Below are positions 1 to 7,622 of a stretch of 9,222 nucleotides of DNA, piece by piece (the first letter of the stretch is position 1; the number at the start of each line of letters is the position of its first letter). The notes beneath the pieces are model-generated. The model saw nothing but the letters and a program-made list of their open reading frames with translations. It had not been told where the DNA came from and did no database searches. Source of the DNA: Gammaproteobacteria bacterium (GTDB taxonomy: Bacteria; Pseudomonadota; Gammaproteobacteria; Competibacterales; Competibacteraceae). Location of the stretch: the NCBI GenBank assembly GCA_020047885.1, contig JAIFNF010000058.1, positions 1 through 9,222 on the forward strand, read 5' to 3'. The position numbers and the translations under genes were made by a program.

Positions 1-1375
1 GATTGATGGCGTATTGCAACGACCGCAAAGCGCGTTCCTGGGCGGCTGATTTGAAATAGATCAATGTGTTGCGACAGACCGCTAAATCCATCCGGGTAAA
101 GGGCGGATCGGACAGCAGATTGTGCCGGGCGAAAACGATGCACTGGCGCAACTCGTTTTTGATAATGAAGCGGTCACCTTTTCTGACGAAAAAGCGTTCG
201 AGGCGCTCGGCGGACAATTCCGCCGCCGCTGATTCCGGGTACTGGCCGACGCCGGCGGTTTCCACGCATTGCTGATCGACGTCGGTGGCGAAAATCTTCA
301 AATTTGGCCAGCGCCGCTCGCGCTCGAAGGCTTCAATGAACAGCATCCCGATGGTATAGGCTTCCTCGCCGGTGGCGACGCCCGCGACCCAGATGCGCAG
401 GGTATCGCCCGCTTCTTTTTCCCTGACCATCGGCGCAATCACCAGTTCGGCCAGGGTGGCGAAGGTTTCGGGATCGCGGAAGAAGCTGGTGACGGAAATC
501 AGCATTTCCCGACGCAGCGTGATGATTTCATTGCGATCATGCTCCATCAAGTCATAGTACTGATAGAGCGCGGGGGTGTGGCGCACCTGCATTCGCCGGT
601 CAATCCGCCGCATGACCGTGGCCGGCTTGTAGTCCGAGAAGTCGATGCCGCCGATTTGATGGAGCAGGCGCAGAATCGCGCTGACCACTTCCTCACTGCT
701 CATGGTGGATGCGGGCGCGGTGTGCTCGACGGCCGGGGTGACATCCTGATAGGGCAGATTGTGGATGTGGGCGATGAGCCGCCCTGGCAATTCTTCGGCG
801 AGCAGAATAGCGTCGACCAGGCCGGTAGCGATGACACTGCGCGGCATCCCGTCGAATTTGGCGGATTCCGGCTCCTGGGCCATCAGGAATCCGCCGGCGG
901 CGTTGACTGCGACCGAGCCGCGAGTGCCGTCGGTGCCGGTGCCGGAGAGAATGATGCCGACCGCTTGGCGACCGTAGATGTCGGCCAGTGAGGAGAAGAA
1001 AATGTCGATAGGTAGCGTCAGCCCGCGCGGGTTTTTCGGCGTCAGATGCAGGTGGCCGGCGGTGACGTGCATGATCGCGCCGGGCGGGATCAGGTAAACA
1101 TGGTTGGCGTCGATGGGCATGTCGTCTTCGACCATCGTGACGGGCATGTCGGTATGGCGGGCGAGCAGGTTGCTCATCATGCTTTTGTGGTCGGGGGACA
1201 GGTGCTGAACCACGACAATGGCCGCGCCGGTATCGGCTGGGCAGGCTCTGAAGAATTTTTCCAGGGCATCCAGCCCGCCGGCTGAGGCGCCAATGCACAC
1301 GACATAGCCCGCAAAGCGGTTGGTGCTGCTGGAGGTTGGGCCGTCTACGGCGGGTAAGGTGTTCTTTTTCGTCAT
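1..1375 (-). CDS. CheB methylesterase-CheR methyltransferase fusion, 3' end outside window (partial)
   Basis: The visible 458 codons begin at ATG (1375-1373) and stay open to the left edge, so the C-terminus is missing. Residues about 22-205 form a CheB-type protein-glutamate methylesterase domain with its catalytic triad: Ser31 in GASAGG, His58 in VVQHLSPDH and Asp149 in SGTGTDGT. From about residue 210 follows a CheR-type SAM-dependent methyltransferase: the N-terminal helical part, a substrate region with TSFFRDPETF, the glycine loop VAGVATGEEAY near residues 330-340, the acidic FATDVD motif and DLAVCRNTLIYF near the edge. No receiver domain precedes CheB, unlike classical CheB, so the esterase is not controlled by its own phosphorylation. 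Family knowledge: such fusions often continue into PAS and histidine kinase domains and reversibly methylate glutamates in receptors or signalling partners in the cytoplasm. It has its own candidate promoter; a ribosome binding site is weak. Domain identity is confident; the full architecture and partner are unknown. Confidence 0.93.
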   Translation of the reverse strand, partial: MTKKNTLPAVDGPTSSSTNRFAGYVVCIGASAGGLDALEKFFRACPADTGAAIVVVQHLSPDHKSMMSNLLARHTDMPVTMVEDDMPIDANHVYLIPPGAIMHVTAGHLHLTPKNPRGLTLPIDIFFSSLADIYGRQAVGIILSGTGTDGTRGSVAVNAAGGFLMAQEPESAKFDGMPRSVIATGLVDAILLAEELPGRLIAHIHNLPYQDVTPAVEHTAPASTMSSEEVVSAILRLLHQIGGIDFSDYKPATVMRRIDRRMQVRHTPALYQYYDLMEHDRNEIITLRREMLISVTSFFRDPETFATLAELVIAPMVREKEAGDTLRIWVAGVATGEEAYTIGMLFIEAFERERRWPNLKIFATDVDQQCVETAGVGQYPESAAAELSAERLERFFVRKGDRFIIKNELRQCIVFARHNLLSDPPFTRMDLAVCRNTLIYFKSAAQERALRSLQYAIN

Positions 1376-1420
1376 ATTTTTTCGATGAACCTGTATTTTA
1401 AACCTGCTAACTTTGTGGGT

Positions 1421-1448
1421 ATTGTACCGGATTGAATTTTTAAACCAA
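1421..1448 (-). promoter_or_regulatory. Candidate sigma-70 promoter for the CheB-CheR gene
   Basis: Reading the minus strand, TTGGTT (1448-1443, three of six matches to the -35 consensus) is followed after 16 bp by TACAAT (1426-1421, five of six matches to the -10 consensus). It lies about 45 bp upstream of the ATG at 1375, in the only clearly AT-rich stretch of the window. This fits a housekeeping promoter that would transcribe the CheB-CheR gene separately from the methyltransferase operon upstream. Based on pattern only; the -35 box is weak. Confidence 0.45.
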
Positions 1449-1466
1449 ATCGGGTGTTTGGGGCCG

Positions 1467-1499
1467 TCAGGACGCAAAAGCGCTGGGTCTCCGTCCTGA
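1467..1499. repeat. 8-bp perfect inverted repeat downstream of the methyltransferase gene
   Basis: TCAGGACG (1467-1474) pairs perfectly with CGTCCTGA (1492-1499) around a 17-nt loop, starting about 28 bp after the methyltransferase stop codon. It could form a hairpin at the 3' end of the operon transcript. It is not a textbook intrinsic terminator, because on the minus strand the T-run (CTTTTTTC) lies before the hairpin rather than after it. Alternatives are an mRNA 3'-stabilising hairpin or a copy of a dispersed palindromic repeat. Confidence 0.5.
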
Positions 1500-1526
1500 T
1501 CGTTGAAAAAAGTGGATGGTAGGCGG

Positions 1527-4500
1527 CTATCCCAACCGCCACCGGTTATTTTCCCGGTGAGCCAGATTCATCACCTCCAGCGTATCCAGCACGGCCTGTA
1601 TGGCTTTGACCGGTTTGCGCGGGAAGTGCGCGGCCAGTTGCTCAACATTCCGGGAGCCAGCAGTCAGCAATTCACGGATGATGTCCACTTGGTCGCACAT
1701 CGCCTTGGGCCACGGGCGTTTGGCAGTGGGTTCCGGGACAACCACGGGTTCCAGGTCGGTCAGGGGTTCCTGATGCGCCGGACGTTGCTCAGTGGCAGCG
1801 CCGGGATTTTGGTAAGCGGGACGCAGCCAGCGAATCTGCCCCTGGGCTTCTTGGGCGGCGCGTTGCGTGTTGAGATCAACCAGCCGGCGCAGCAGTTCTT
1901 CTTCCGCTTCCTGTTGGGCGGCGGGTTTGTCGGGAAGGGGCGTGGTCGCGCCGGGTTGACCCACGAGTGAATCCGCAAGGTCGCTCCAGTCGTAGGCGGC
2001 GAACACGGCGCGATCCAAGTCGTCATGCAGTTCCCGGAGGATGGAGATCAACCCTTGTTGGTGAATGGCCTGATCCTTGGCGTTCAGGGATTCACCAGTA
2101 CGCAGTTTTTCCAGCACGTTGTACATGCCGGTCAGGGTCAATTCCGGGTGCTGTGACTGCTGGCGTTTGCGGTGGGCGTCGAGGTGTTCAGCCATGTCGC
2201 GGATGCTGGCGGCGGATTCAGCGGGAGCGTCGGGGAAAGGGAAAGTTTCAAAGCAGCGGGTTTTGGCATAAACCGAATCGTTGCCAACTCCTAACCAGCT
2301 ACCGCTGGCCATCGCCCAGGCAACGTGGAGCCGACTGGATAACACACCCAAATAATAGGCTTCGTCCAGCGCAATATTGATGAGCTTGTTATCCGGCAGA
2401 ATATCGGCGTCCAGAAATTGGAAGATCCGATGTTTCGCGGTTTCCACTGTAGCGATGTAGCGGGGGAGACCACGTAGGTAGTCGCGCAAATCTTCCCGTA
2501 ACCGCCTATGGAGCCACCAGTTTTCGCGTAAATTCCGATCACGGTTCTGGTCGCGCTCCGGCTTGACCCGTTCCAGAACCCACTGATAAACCGCAGGAAA
2601 CCGACGACGCGCATCGTCCGCCGTCAAACCACATAGATCAATGACTTTGACGTTGCGCGGATTTTGGGTCAGGTCGCGGCCATTGCGGTATTCACGGATG
2701 TAGGATTCAAGGCCGGGAACAGCGCCCAGTCCAAGAATCTGTGCTTCTTCGGGAGTGATAATGAAACCTGCACCTCCCAACTCAAATCCGCGCTGACTGA
2801 TATTTCGGTTTGCCGCCAGCGCCACCGCTCCCGCCACATTCGCCCCGATGGTTAAATCCGCATGAAGCTTGCCGAAGCGTGTGGTTAATTCCACTGAACG
2901 GGCGTTTTCTTCTCCCTCCGATTCCCTGCGCACCGTCTGCAACACCCCCTCCCGCTCGCCCAATTCCGCCACGGTCATGGCAATCCGCACCGCTGCACCA
3001 TCGCTGGCGTCCACCCACGGATGATCGGGAATAGCAAAGGTCAGCGATAACGGCTCCCTCCCCCCTTGTGGGGGGGGGTTGGGGTGGGGGGAGGCCCCGT
3101 TGAGATGCGCCTCGACCACCCGCCGATTGAACGTCTGGCGGATGGAATTGGTGGTGATGAAGCCAAACCGACCCAGTTTGAGCGTGCGCAGGGCATCCGC
3201 TGCAATATGCCACCAGTACATCACAAAATCGGCGGATTCCGGCACGGCAGGCCAGGTCGCCCGCACCGCCGCCACATAGCCATCGCCCAACGTCCGGCGC
3301 ATCGCGGAAGCGCCAATAAAGGGTGGATTCCCCACCACATAATCCGCTGTGGGCCAGACTGCCGGGCGGGGATTGACATAGCGTTCTTGCGGAAGGCGCT
3401 GGCTTTCATCCGGGATGAGTTCGCCGGTGATCGGGCTGTTTTTAAAACTGATCCCATCCCAGCGCGTGACCGGCTGTCCGTGATCATCCCGTTCCAGTTC
3501 GCACCCGTCAAAAGCGATCAGCGCATCCCGGCCTTCAATGTTGTGGAAATCGCGCAGGATCGGCTCCGGCAAATCCAGCCGCTGATGAATCCGGTAATGC
3601 CATTGCAGATAGCCAATCCACAACACCATTTCCGCAATCGCCGCTGCCCGGGGATTCCGCTCCAGCCCGAGAAATTGATGGGGATCGACCGTCAACCCAC
3701 CGGTTTCCAACCCTTCCTGACCGCCGCTCAATTCCCGGATCAGGTTCAGCACTTCGCCCTCCAGCCGCTTCAGATGTTCCAGCGTGACGTAGAGAAAATT
3801 GCCGCTGCCGCAGGCCGGATCGAGAATTCGCAGACCGCACAACCGATGATGAAAAGTCTGCACTTCCGCCAGCGCCTGATCCAACTGGTTCTGTCGCACC
3901 CAGGCCGCGACGGCAATCTGCACCGAACTCCAATCCCGGCGCAGCGGTTCGATGACCGTGGGCATCACCAGCCGCTCCACATAAGCGCGAGGCGTGTAAT
4001 GCGCCCCGAGTTTATGGCGTTCACGCGGGTCCAGCGCCCGCTCCAGCAACGTCCCGAAAATCGCCGGTTCCACAAACCGCCAATCCTGCCGAGCCGCGTT
4101 CAGCAACTGCCCAATCTGTTCCGCCGTCAACGTCAACTGCCCGTCGTAACCCCCGGCGTCCATATTTCGCCAAAGCGCCGCTACCGCATCCACAAACAAC
4201 GCCGGCTGCGCCTGCAACCGCTCCAGCAACCGGGTAAAACCATCCGCCGGCAATAGCTCCACATCCTCGGCGAACATCGTGAACAGGCACTGCATCAGAA
4301 AACCGGCCACCCGCTCGACCGCATAGCCTTGCGCCTCCAGCGACCGCGCCAATTCGGCCAGCGTCGTACTAATTTCCCGCGTTACCCGCGCTGCATAGCG
4401 ACTAGGATCGAGACTCAGCGGATCTAACCAGACTTGCCGCAACCGCTGTTGAATCACCGGATCACGCAAATCCTCCAGGCGAATTCGGTGATGGCCGGGA

Positions 4501-5060
4501 TCCGGGAAGGGCGTATAAATTCCCCCGGAGCCGGTGAATTCAGCATACAACTCAATCACCCGGCCCACATCGGTCAGGATCATCAACGGCGGGCGACCTT
4601 CCTCGGCAGGCAAATTCCGCACATACCGATCCGCCTGATGATGCGCCGCCAGTAAAGCCTGACTCCAACCCGGTGTGTTCAACGCCAGACCGGTCTGCTT
4701 GGCCTCCAGCACAAAATGCTGGCGGTAATACAGATCGATAAAGCCCTTGGTCACGCCGCCGTCGGGATGGCGGATGTCCACCCGCCGCTCGAACACATAG
4801 GCATTTTGGCGCAGATCATCGGAAGCCGGTTCCGGTAACGGTACGTCCAGCGCGGCGCACAACCCGGTCAGAAACAGTTGATAATTGGCGCGTTCCGAGC
4901 CAGTGGCCTGGCTCCAGCGGGTGATGAAGGCGTCTATGAGGGCAGAGTCCAGGGCGGGCGGGTCAAAATGTCCATCCTTGGACAAGGCAGCGTAGCGTGC
5001 GGCGTCGGGATGGTTCGGTAGAACCGGCGTCCAGCCGGTTTTAGGCGGCCAAGCGTTCAA
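1527..5060 (-). CDS. MmeI-like single-chain restriction-modification enzyme (type IIG-like adenine methyltransferase with endonuclease motif)
   Basis: A 1177-residue protein that likely both methylates and cuts DNA. The N-terminal part carries a PD-(D/E)XK-like nuclease site, Asp109 in GFIDL and Glu119-Ala-Lys121 in LEAKQ, with the Asp-to-Glu spacing I recall for MmeI. A helical region (about 225-345) leads to [14 protein letters not shown] (352-365), SAM motif [10 protein letters not shown] (414-422) and catalytic motif IV NPPF (578-581), typical of N6-adenine methyltransferases. Residues about 735-940 resemble the target-recognition region ([21 protein letters not shown]). A proline-rich linker (about 1035-1115) joins a predicted winged-helix tail (about 1118-1177). 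It is longer than MmeI (about 920). Residues about 654-669 derive from an in-frame palindromic repeat. The start is uncertain: TTG at 5060 has no Shine-Dalgarno sequence and overlaps the upstream small gene by 20 bp, suggesting coupled translation; TTG at 4985 is an alternative. The stop is TAG. Methyltransferase identity is firm; active cleavage is inferred from the intact motif. Confidence 0.9.
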   Translation of the reverse strand: MNAWPPKTGWTPVLPNHPDAARYAALSKDGHFDPPALDSALIDAFITRWSQATGSERANYQLFLTGLCAALDVPLPEPASDDLRQNAYVFERRVDIRHPDGGVTKGFIDLYYRQHFVLEAKQTGLALNTPGWSQALLAAHHQADRYVRNLPAEEGRPPLMILTDVGRVIELYAEFTGSGGIYTPFPDPGHHRIRLEDLRDPVIQQRLRQVWLDPLSLDPSRYAARVTREISTTLAELARSLEAQGYAVERVAGFLMQCLFTMFAEDVELLPADGFTRLLERLQAQPALFVDAVAALWRNMDAGGYDGQLTLTAEQIGQLLNAARQDWRFVEPAIFGTLLERALDPRERHKLGAHYTPRAYVERLVMPTVIEPLRRDWSSVQIAVAAWVRQNQLDQALAEVQTFHHRLCGLRILDPACGSGNFLYVTLEHLKRLEGEVLNLIRELSGGQEGLETGGLTVDPHQFLGLERNPRAAAIAEMVLWIGYLQWHYRIHQRLDLPEPILRDFHNIEGRDALIAFDGCELERDDHGQPVTRWDGISFKNSPITGELIPDESQRLPQERYVNPRPAVWPTADYVVGNPPFIGASAMRRTLGDGYVAAVRATWPAVPESADFVMYWWHIAADALRTLKLGRFGFITTNSIRQTFNRRVVEAHLNGASPHPNPPPQGGREPLSLTFAIPDHPWVDASDGAAVRIAMTVAELGEREGVLQTVRRESEGEENARSVELTTRFGKLHADLTIGANVAGAVALAANRNISQRGFELGGAGFIITPEEAQILGLGAVPGLESYIREYRNGRDLTQNPRNVKVIDLCGLTADDARRRFPAVYQWVLERVKPERDQNRDRNLRENWWLHRRLREDLRDYLRGLPRYIATVETAKHRIFQFLDADILPDNKLINIALDEAYYLGVLSSRLHVAWAMASGSWLGVGNDSVYAKTRCFETFPFPDAPAESAASIRDMAEHLDAHRKRQQSQHPELTLTGMYNVLEKLRTGESLNAKDQAIHQQGLISILRELHDDLDRAVFAAYDWSDLADSLVGQPGATTPLPDKPAAQQEAEEELLRRLVDLNTQRAAQEAQGQIRWLRPAYQNPGAATEQRPAHQEPLTDLEPVVVPEPTAKRPWPKAMCDQVDIIRELLTAGSRNVEQLAAHFPRKPVKAIQAVLDTLEVMNLAHRENNRWRLG
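3054..3098. repeat. G/C-run palindromic repeat embedded in frame in the methyltransferase
   Basis: This stretch is almost pure runs of C then G on the plus strand: six C (3060-3065), TTGT, nine G (3070-3078), TT, then more G runs. CCCCCC and GGGGGG pair perfectly around the TTGT loop. On the gene strand it encodes [14 protein letters not shown], a peptide signature I recognise from dispersed palindromic repeats that have entered bacterial genes. It lies between VVEAHL and [12 protein letters not shown], which I expect to be nearly adjacent in related enzymes. The reading frame is preserved. Copy number elsewhere in the genome cannot be judged here. Confidence 0.7.
5012..5040. repeat. Overlapping inverted repeats at the start of the methyltransferase gene
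   Basis: AACCGGC (5022-5028) pairs perfectly with GCCGGTT (5034-5040) around the loop GTCCA. A second inverted repeat, GGTTC (5012-5016) with GAACC (5021-5025), shares bases with the first, so the two hairpins exclude each other. They encode [10 protein letters not shown] right after the proposed TTG start and begin next to the stop codon of the upstream small gene. A hairpin here would sit in the translation initiation region. It may be a dispersed palindromic unit, or a switch controlling ribosome entry. Confidence 0.6.
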
Positions 5061-5256
5061 TAGTGGGTTGTGCGCTGAAATCGATGTCGATTTCGCCGCT
5101 ACCGTGGGCGCGGAGTTCCTGATAAGTGTACCGACCGATGCCTTCGCCGGGTTTTAAATCTTCACGCACATCACCAATACATCCCGTTTCGGGGTCTTCC
5201 AGTGTGGTAATGAGGCTAATTCCACCATCACGACGAACCGTCATAAACGAAATCAT
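5041..5256 (-). CDS. Small conserved-looking hypothetical protein (71 aa) between kinase and methyltransferase
   Basis: I do not recognise a family. The protein begins [12 protein letters not shown], is mixed in charge with several acidic residues (LEDPETG, DVREDLKPGEG, GEIDIDF), and lacks a signal peptide or membrane segment, so it should be cytoplasmic. The pattern looks like a small beta-rich domain, but this is only an impression. Evidence that it is real is positional: its ATG overlaps the TGA of the hybrid kinase (ATGA), a good Shine-Dalgarno sequence GGAG lies 8 nt upstream, and its TAA end overlaps the start of the methyltransferase gene by 20 bp. A second in-frame ATG at 5244 has no ribosome binding site, so the first is preferred. 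It may couple translation of the two large genes or encode a partner of either one. Its last residues lie beside a palindromic repeat and may have been altered by it. Confidence 0.65.
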   Translation of the reverse strand: MISFMTVRRDGGISLITTLEDPETGCIGDVREDLKPGEGIGRYTYQELRAHGSGEIDIDFSAQPTIERLAA

Positions 5257-7610
5257 GACTTTTTCTCCAAAAGAGCCTGCAATACCCGTGCAGTAGCAGG
5301 GAAAACCCGTTTGATATTACCCACGGTTTTGACCGCTTTGGCAAATTCCGGCAATTGATCCAGGGCCGCCGCAAAATCCAGATGGTTAATCGACTGGGCA
5401 ATGGGCGCATAAGCCGAATCCAGCGCTGACCCGGCCAAGCGGGCTTCAAGATCAGTGCTGACCCTGCGCGCCTTGATCTGACCCATTTCCAGCAACCCGG
5501 TCAGGTGTTCCAACTCAACCACCAGTTCCGCTGCACGGTCGCTGGACAGTTCAGAACGGTCGCCACTGCCGGCGACGGTCGCGGCTGACCCGGTATCTTC
5601 CGAGGGGCACAAGGGCGCAATCACCGTTAGAACTTCACTTAGTGCGGTCTGGAAAGCCAGCGACAAGGTTGCATCCTGCTGGCGTAATTGCTGCTCGAAC
5701 TGTTCAGCGCATTGATGCAACGCCTGAGCGCCTACGATCGGTGCCAGTCCCTTGATGTTGTGAACGATCCGAATCGCCGTCTCAAAATGCCGTTGCTGCA
5801 AGGCTTCGGTTAATTGCTCAGGCGCTTTGGCAAAATCAAGATGGAAGCTGATTAACGCCCGTCGTAACAAGTTCCAGTCATTACCGAGGTTTTTTGCCGC
5901 ACGGGCAAGATCCAGTCCCGGCAGGGTGAAGGTCGCCTCTCCATCCCTGCTATCGCCCACGAGGAGGGAGGGGGATTGACGCACGGGAATCCATTGGACC
6001 AGCACATCCGCCAGTTGGAAGGGATCAATGGGTTTGGCGACATGATCGTTCATCCCGGCGGCTTCGCTGGCGCGATAGTCTTCAACCAGCGCTGCCGCTG
6101 TCAGGGCAATGATCGGCACCGTTTGCCCCTGCATCCGAATCGCTTGGGCGGCGGCATAGCCATCCAGTTCCGGCATCTGCACATCCATGAGAATCAGATC
6201 GAAAGTCTCAGTCGTCGCTTTGTGTACGGCCACCCGTCCATCGCTCACCGTCTCAAACGACAATCCCATCTTGTCAAGATACGCGCCAACCACCATCTGA
6301 TTCGTCTTATTGTCATCAGCGACCAGCACCCGCGCCCCGCGAATGGGCGCAACTCGCTCGCTTAATTGCGCCAGACTGCCGCGCCCGGCGTGATCAGCGC
6401 TCCTTTCCAGACGCTTGACGGCTGGCGAGTGAATCGCCTCGGTCGCGGCATAGCCCAAGCGCGCCGTAAACCAGAAAGCGCTGCCCTGACCGGCGATGCT
6501 GTCTACGCCGATGTCCCCGCCCATCAATTCCACCAACTGCTTGCAAATGCTCAACCCCAGGCCGGTGCCGCCATAGTGGCGCGTCGTGGACGCTTCGGCC
6601 TGCTGGAAGCGAGTAAACAGCCGCCCTGCCTGTTCCGGTGTCAGACCGATCCCGGTATCGCGCACGGTAATTTTCAGCAATACCTTCTGATCGACCGGCG
6701 GCTGACTATCAACCTGCACCTGAATCTCCCCCTGTTCGGTAAATTTGAGGGCGTTGCTGATCAGATTGTTGATGATCTGACCGAGGCGCAACGGATCACC
6801 GTGCAGGATCGGCGGCACGTCCGGCTCCACCGTGAAGTCCAGTTTCAGATGTTTTTCTTCAGCCCGGAACGCGAACAACGACCGAGCCGCGTCGAGCAGA
6901 TCGTCGATACGCAGCGGAATGGCTTCAACCTCCAGGCGACCCGCTTCAATCTTGGAATAATCGAGAATATCGTTCAGCGTACCCAGCAGATGCGTGGCCG
7001 CCAGATAGATCCGGTTCAGATAGTCGCGTTGTTCAGGCATAAGCTCGGTATCGAGGAGCAGGTGCGATAGCCCGATCACCGTGTTCATCGGCGTGCGAAT
7101 TTCGTGGCTCATATTGGCCAGAAACTCGCTTTTGGCCGCGCTGGCGGCTTCTGCAGCCTGCTTGGCCGCCTGTAATTGGGTTTCCAGGGTCAACCGCTCG
7201 GTAATGTCGATCACGAACGTAACCTTGCGGAATCGGCTATCCAGACCCTGAACCCGGCAGGCGTCGGCAAAGATCGTGCGCGGAATACCATCACGCGGCA
7301 GCACGGACCATTCGCCACGGATTTCAACGCCGTCCACAATAAAATCCTGATGCAGCGCGGTCATGATGGCACGGTTCTCGGGCGGCACGATCATCGTAAA
7401 GGGTTGTCCGATCAGTTCGGCGGCGGAATAGCCGTAAAAGCGCTCGTAAGCTGGATTGACATATTCAAACAGGCCGTCTTCCGTCGTGATGCAGATACCG
7501 ACCGGCGTGGCATCGATGATGGCGCGGAATTGATTGGTGGAGACCACAGCGAACGCGGAAGCGTCGCTGAGCGAGTCTTCCGCCAATCGGGTGAAGGAGA
7601 GGAATGTCAT
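5253..7610 (-). CDS. Cytoplasmic PAS-hybrid histidine kinase with receiver and Hpt domains
   Basis: A 785-residue hybrid sensor kinase with no membrane segment or signal peptide. Domains in order: PAS sensor (about 24-140, with [25 protein letters not shown]), a short coiled coil (about 140-165), HisKA dimerisation domain with His169 in [10 protein letters not shown], HATPase_c with N-box NLISNALKF (Asn286), DTGIGL (318-323) and GGTGLGLSI, a receiver domain with acidic pair Asp432-Asp433, phosphoacceptor Asp476 in [10 protein letters not shown] and Lys526, an Hpt domain with His617 in VHNIKGLA, and a short helical C-terminal module (about 690-760). All residues for an internal His-Asp-His relay are present. 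The gene starts 12 bp after the upstream kinase and its stop overlaps the next ATG, so it sits inside an operon. The Shine-Dalgarno sequence is weak, suggesting coupling. The signal sensed by PAS and the final target are unknown. The receiver-Hpt linker contains a repeat-like palindrome. Confidence 0.95.
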   Translation of the reverse strand: MTFLSFTRLAEDSLSDASAFAVVSTNQFRAIIDATPVGICITTEDGLFEYVNPAYERFYGYSAAELIGQPFTMIVPPENRAIMTALHQDFIVDGVEIRGEWSVLPRDGIPRTIFADACRVQGLDSRFRKVTFVIDITERLTLETQLQAAKQAAEAASAAKSEFLANMSHEIRTPMNTVIGLSHLLLDTELMPEQRDYLNRIYLAATHLLGTLNDILDYSKIEAGRLEVEAIPLRIDDLLDAARSLFAFRAEEKHLKLDFTVEPDVPPILHGDPLRLGQIINNLISNALKFTEQGEIQVQVDSQPPVDQKVLLKITVRDTGIGLTPEQAGRLFTRFQQAEASTTRHYGGTGLGLSICKQLVELMGGDIGVDSIAGQGSAFWFTARLGYAATEAIHSPAVKRLERSADHAGRGSLAQLSERVAPIRGARVLVADDNKTNQMVVGAYLDKMGLSFETVSDGRVAVHKATTETFDLILMDVQMPELDGYAAAQAIRMQGQTVPIIALTAAALVEDYRASEAAGMNDHVAKPIDPFQLADVLVQWIPVRQSPSLLVGDSRDGEATFTLPGLDLARAAKNLGNDWNLLRRALISFHLDFAKAPEQLTEALQQRHFETAIRIVHNIKGLAPIVGAQALHQCAEQFEQQLRQQDATLSLAFQTALSEVLTVIAPLCPSEDTGSAATVAGSGDRSELSSDRAAELVVELEHLTGLLEMGQIKARRVSTDLEARLAGSALDSAYAPIAQSINHLDFAAALDQLPEFAKAVKTVGNIKRVFPATARVLQALLEKKS
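5265..5268 (-). promoter_or_regulatory. Ribosome binding site of the 71-aa gene
   Basis: GGAG on the minus strand, 8 nt before the ATG at 5256, lies inside the last codons of the hybrid kinase gene. It is the clearest Shine-Dalgarno sequence in the operon and decides the start of the small gene over the internal ATG at 5244. Confidence 0.6.
5938..5975. repeat. Imperfect palindrome in the receiver-Hpt linker of the hybrid kinase
   Basis: TCTCCATCCCT (5938-5948) pairs with AGGGAGGGGGA (5965-5975) over 11 positions, with one mismatch and one G-T wobble, around a 16-nt loop. On the gene strand it encodes [13 protein letters not shown], which resembles the peptide left when dispersed C/G-rich palindromic repeats sit in frame inside genes. 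It falls in a domain linker, where insertion would be tolerated. Chance is possible; the match is weaker than for the repeat in the methyltransferase. Confidence 0.4.
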
Positions 7611-7622
7611 TCTTTTTAGCTC

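Noticed and set aside
269..991. 240-codon open frame on the plus strand
   Set aside because: Antisense to the CheB-CheR gene, with no recognisable domain; a product of high GC content.
693..1298. 201-codon open frame on the minus strand, rich in Arg and His
   Set aside because: It overlaps the CheB domain in another frame; the CheB frame carries the full catalytic triad.
3066..4256. 396-codon open frame on the plus strand
   Set aside because: It lies entirely antisense to the methyltransferase, whose catalytic motifs are unmistakable. The composition (many His, Pro, Arg, Gln) is typical of the complement of GC-rich coding DNA.
1527..5256. Possible BREX or DISARM defence locus because of the large methyltransferase
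   Set aside because: The N-terminal nuclease motif and domain order fit an MmeI-like single-chain enzyme. No ATPase, helicase, phosphatase or other hallmark partner of those systems is present.
6366..7070. 234-codon open frame on the plus strand
   Set aside because: Antisense to the kinase core of the hybrid kinase, with no independent support.
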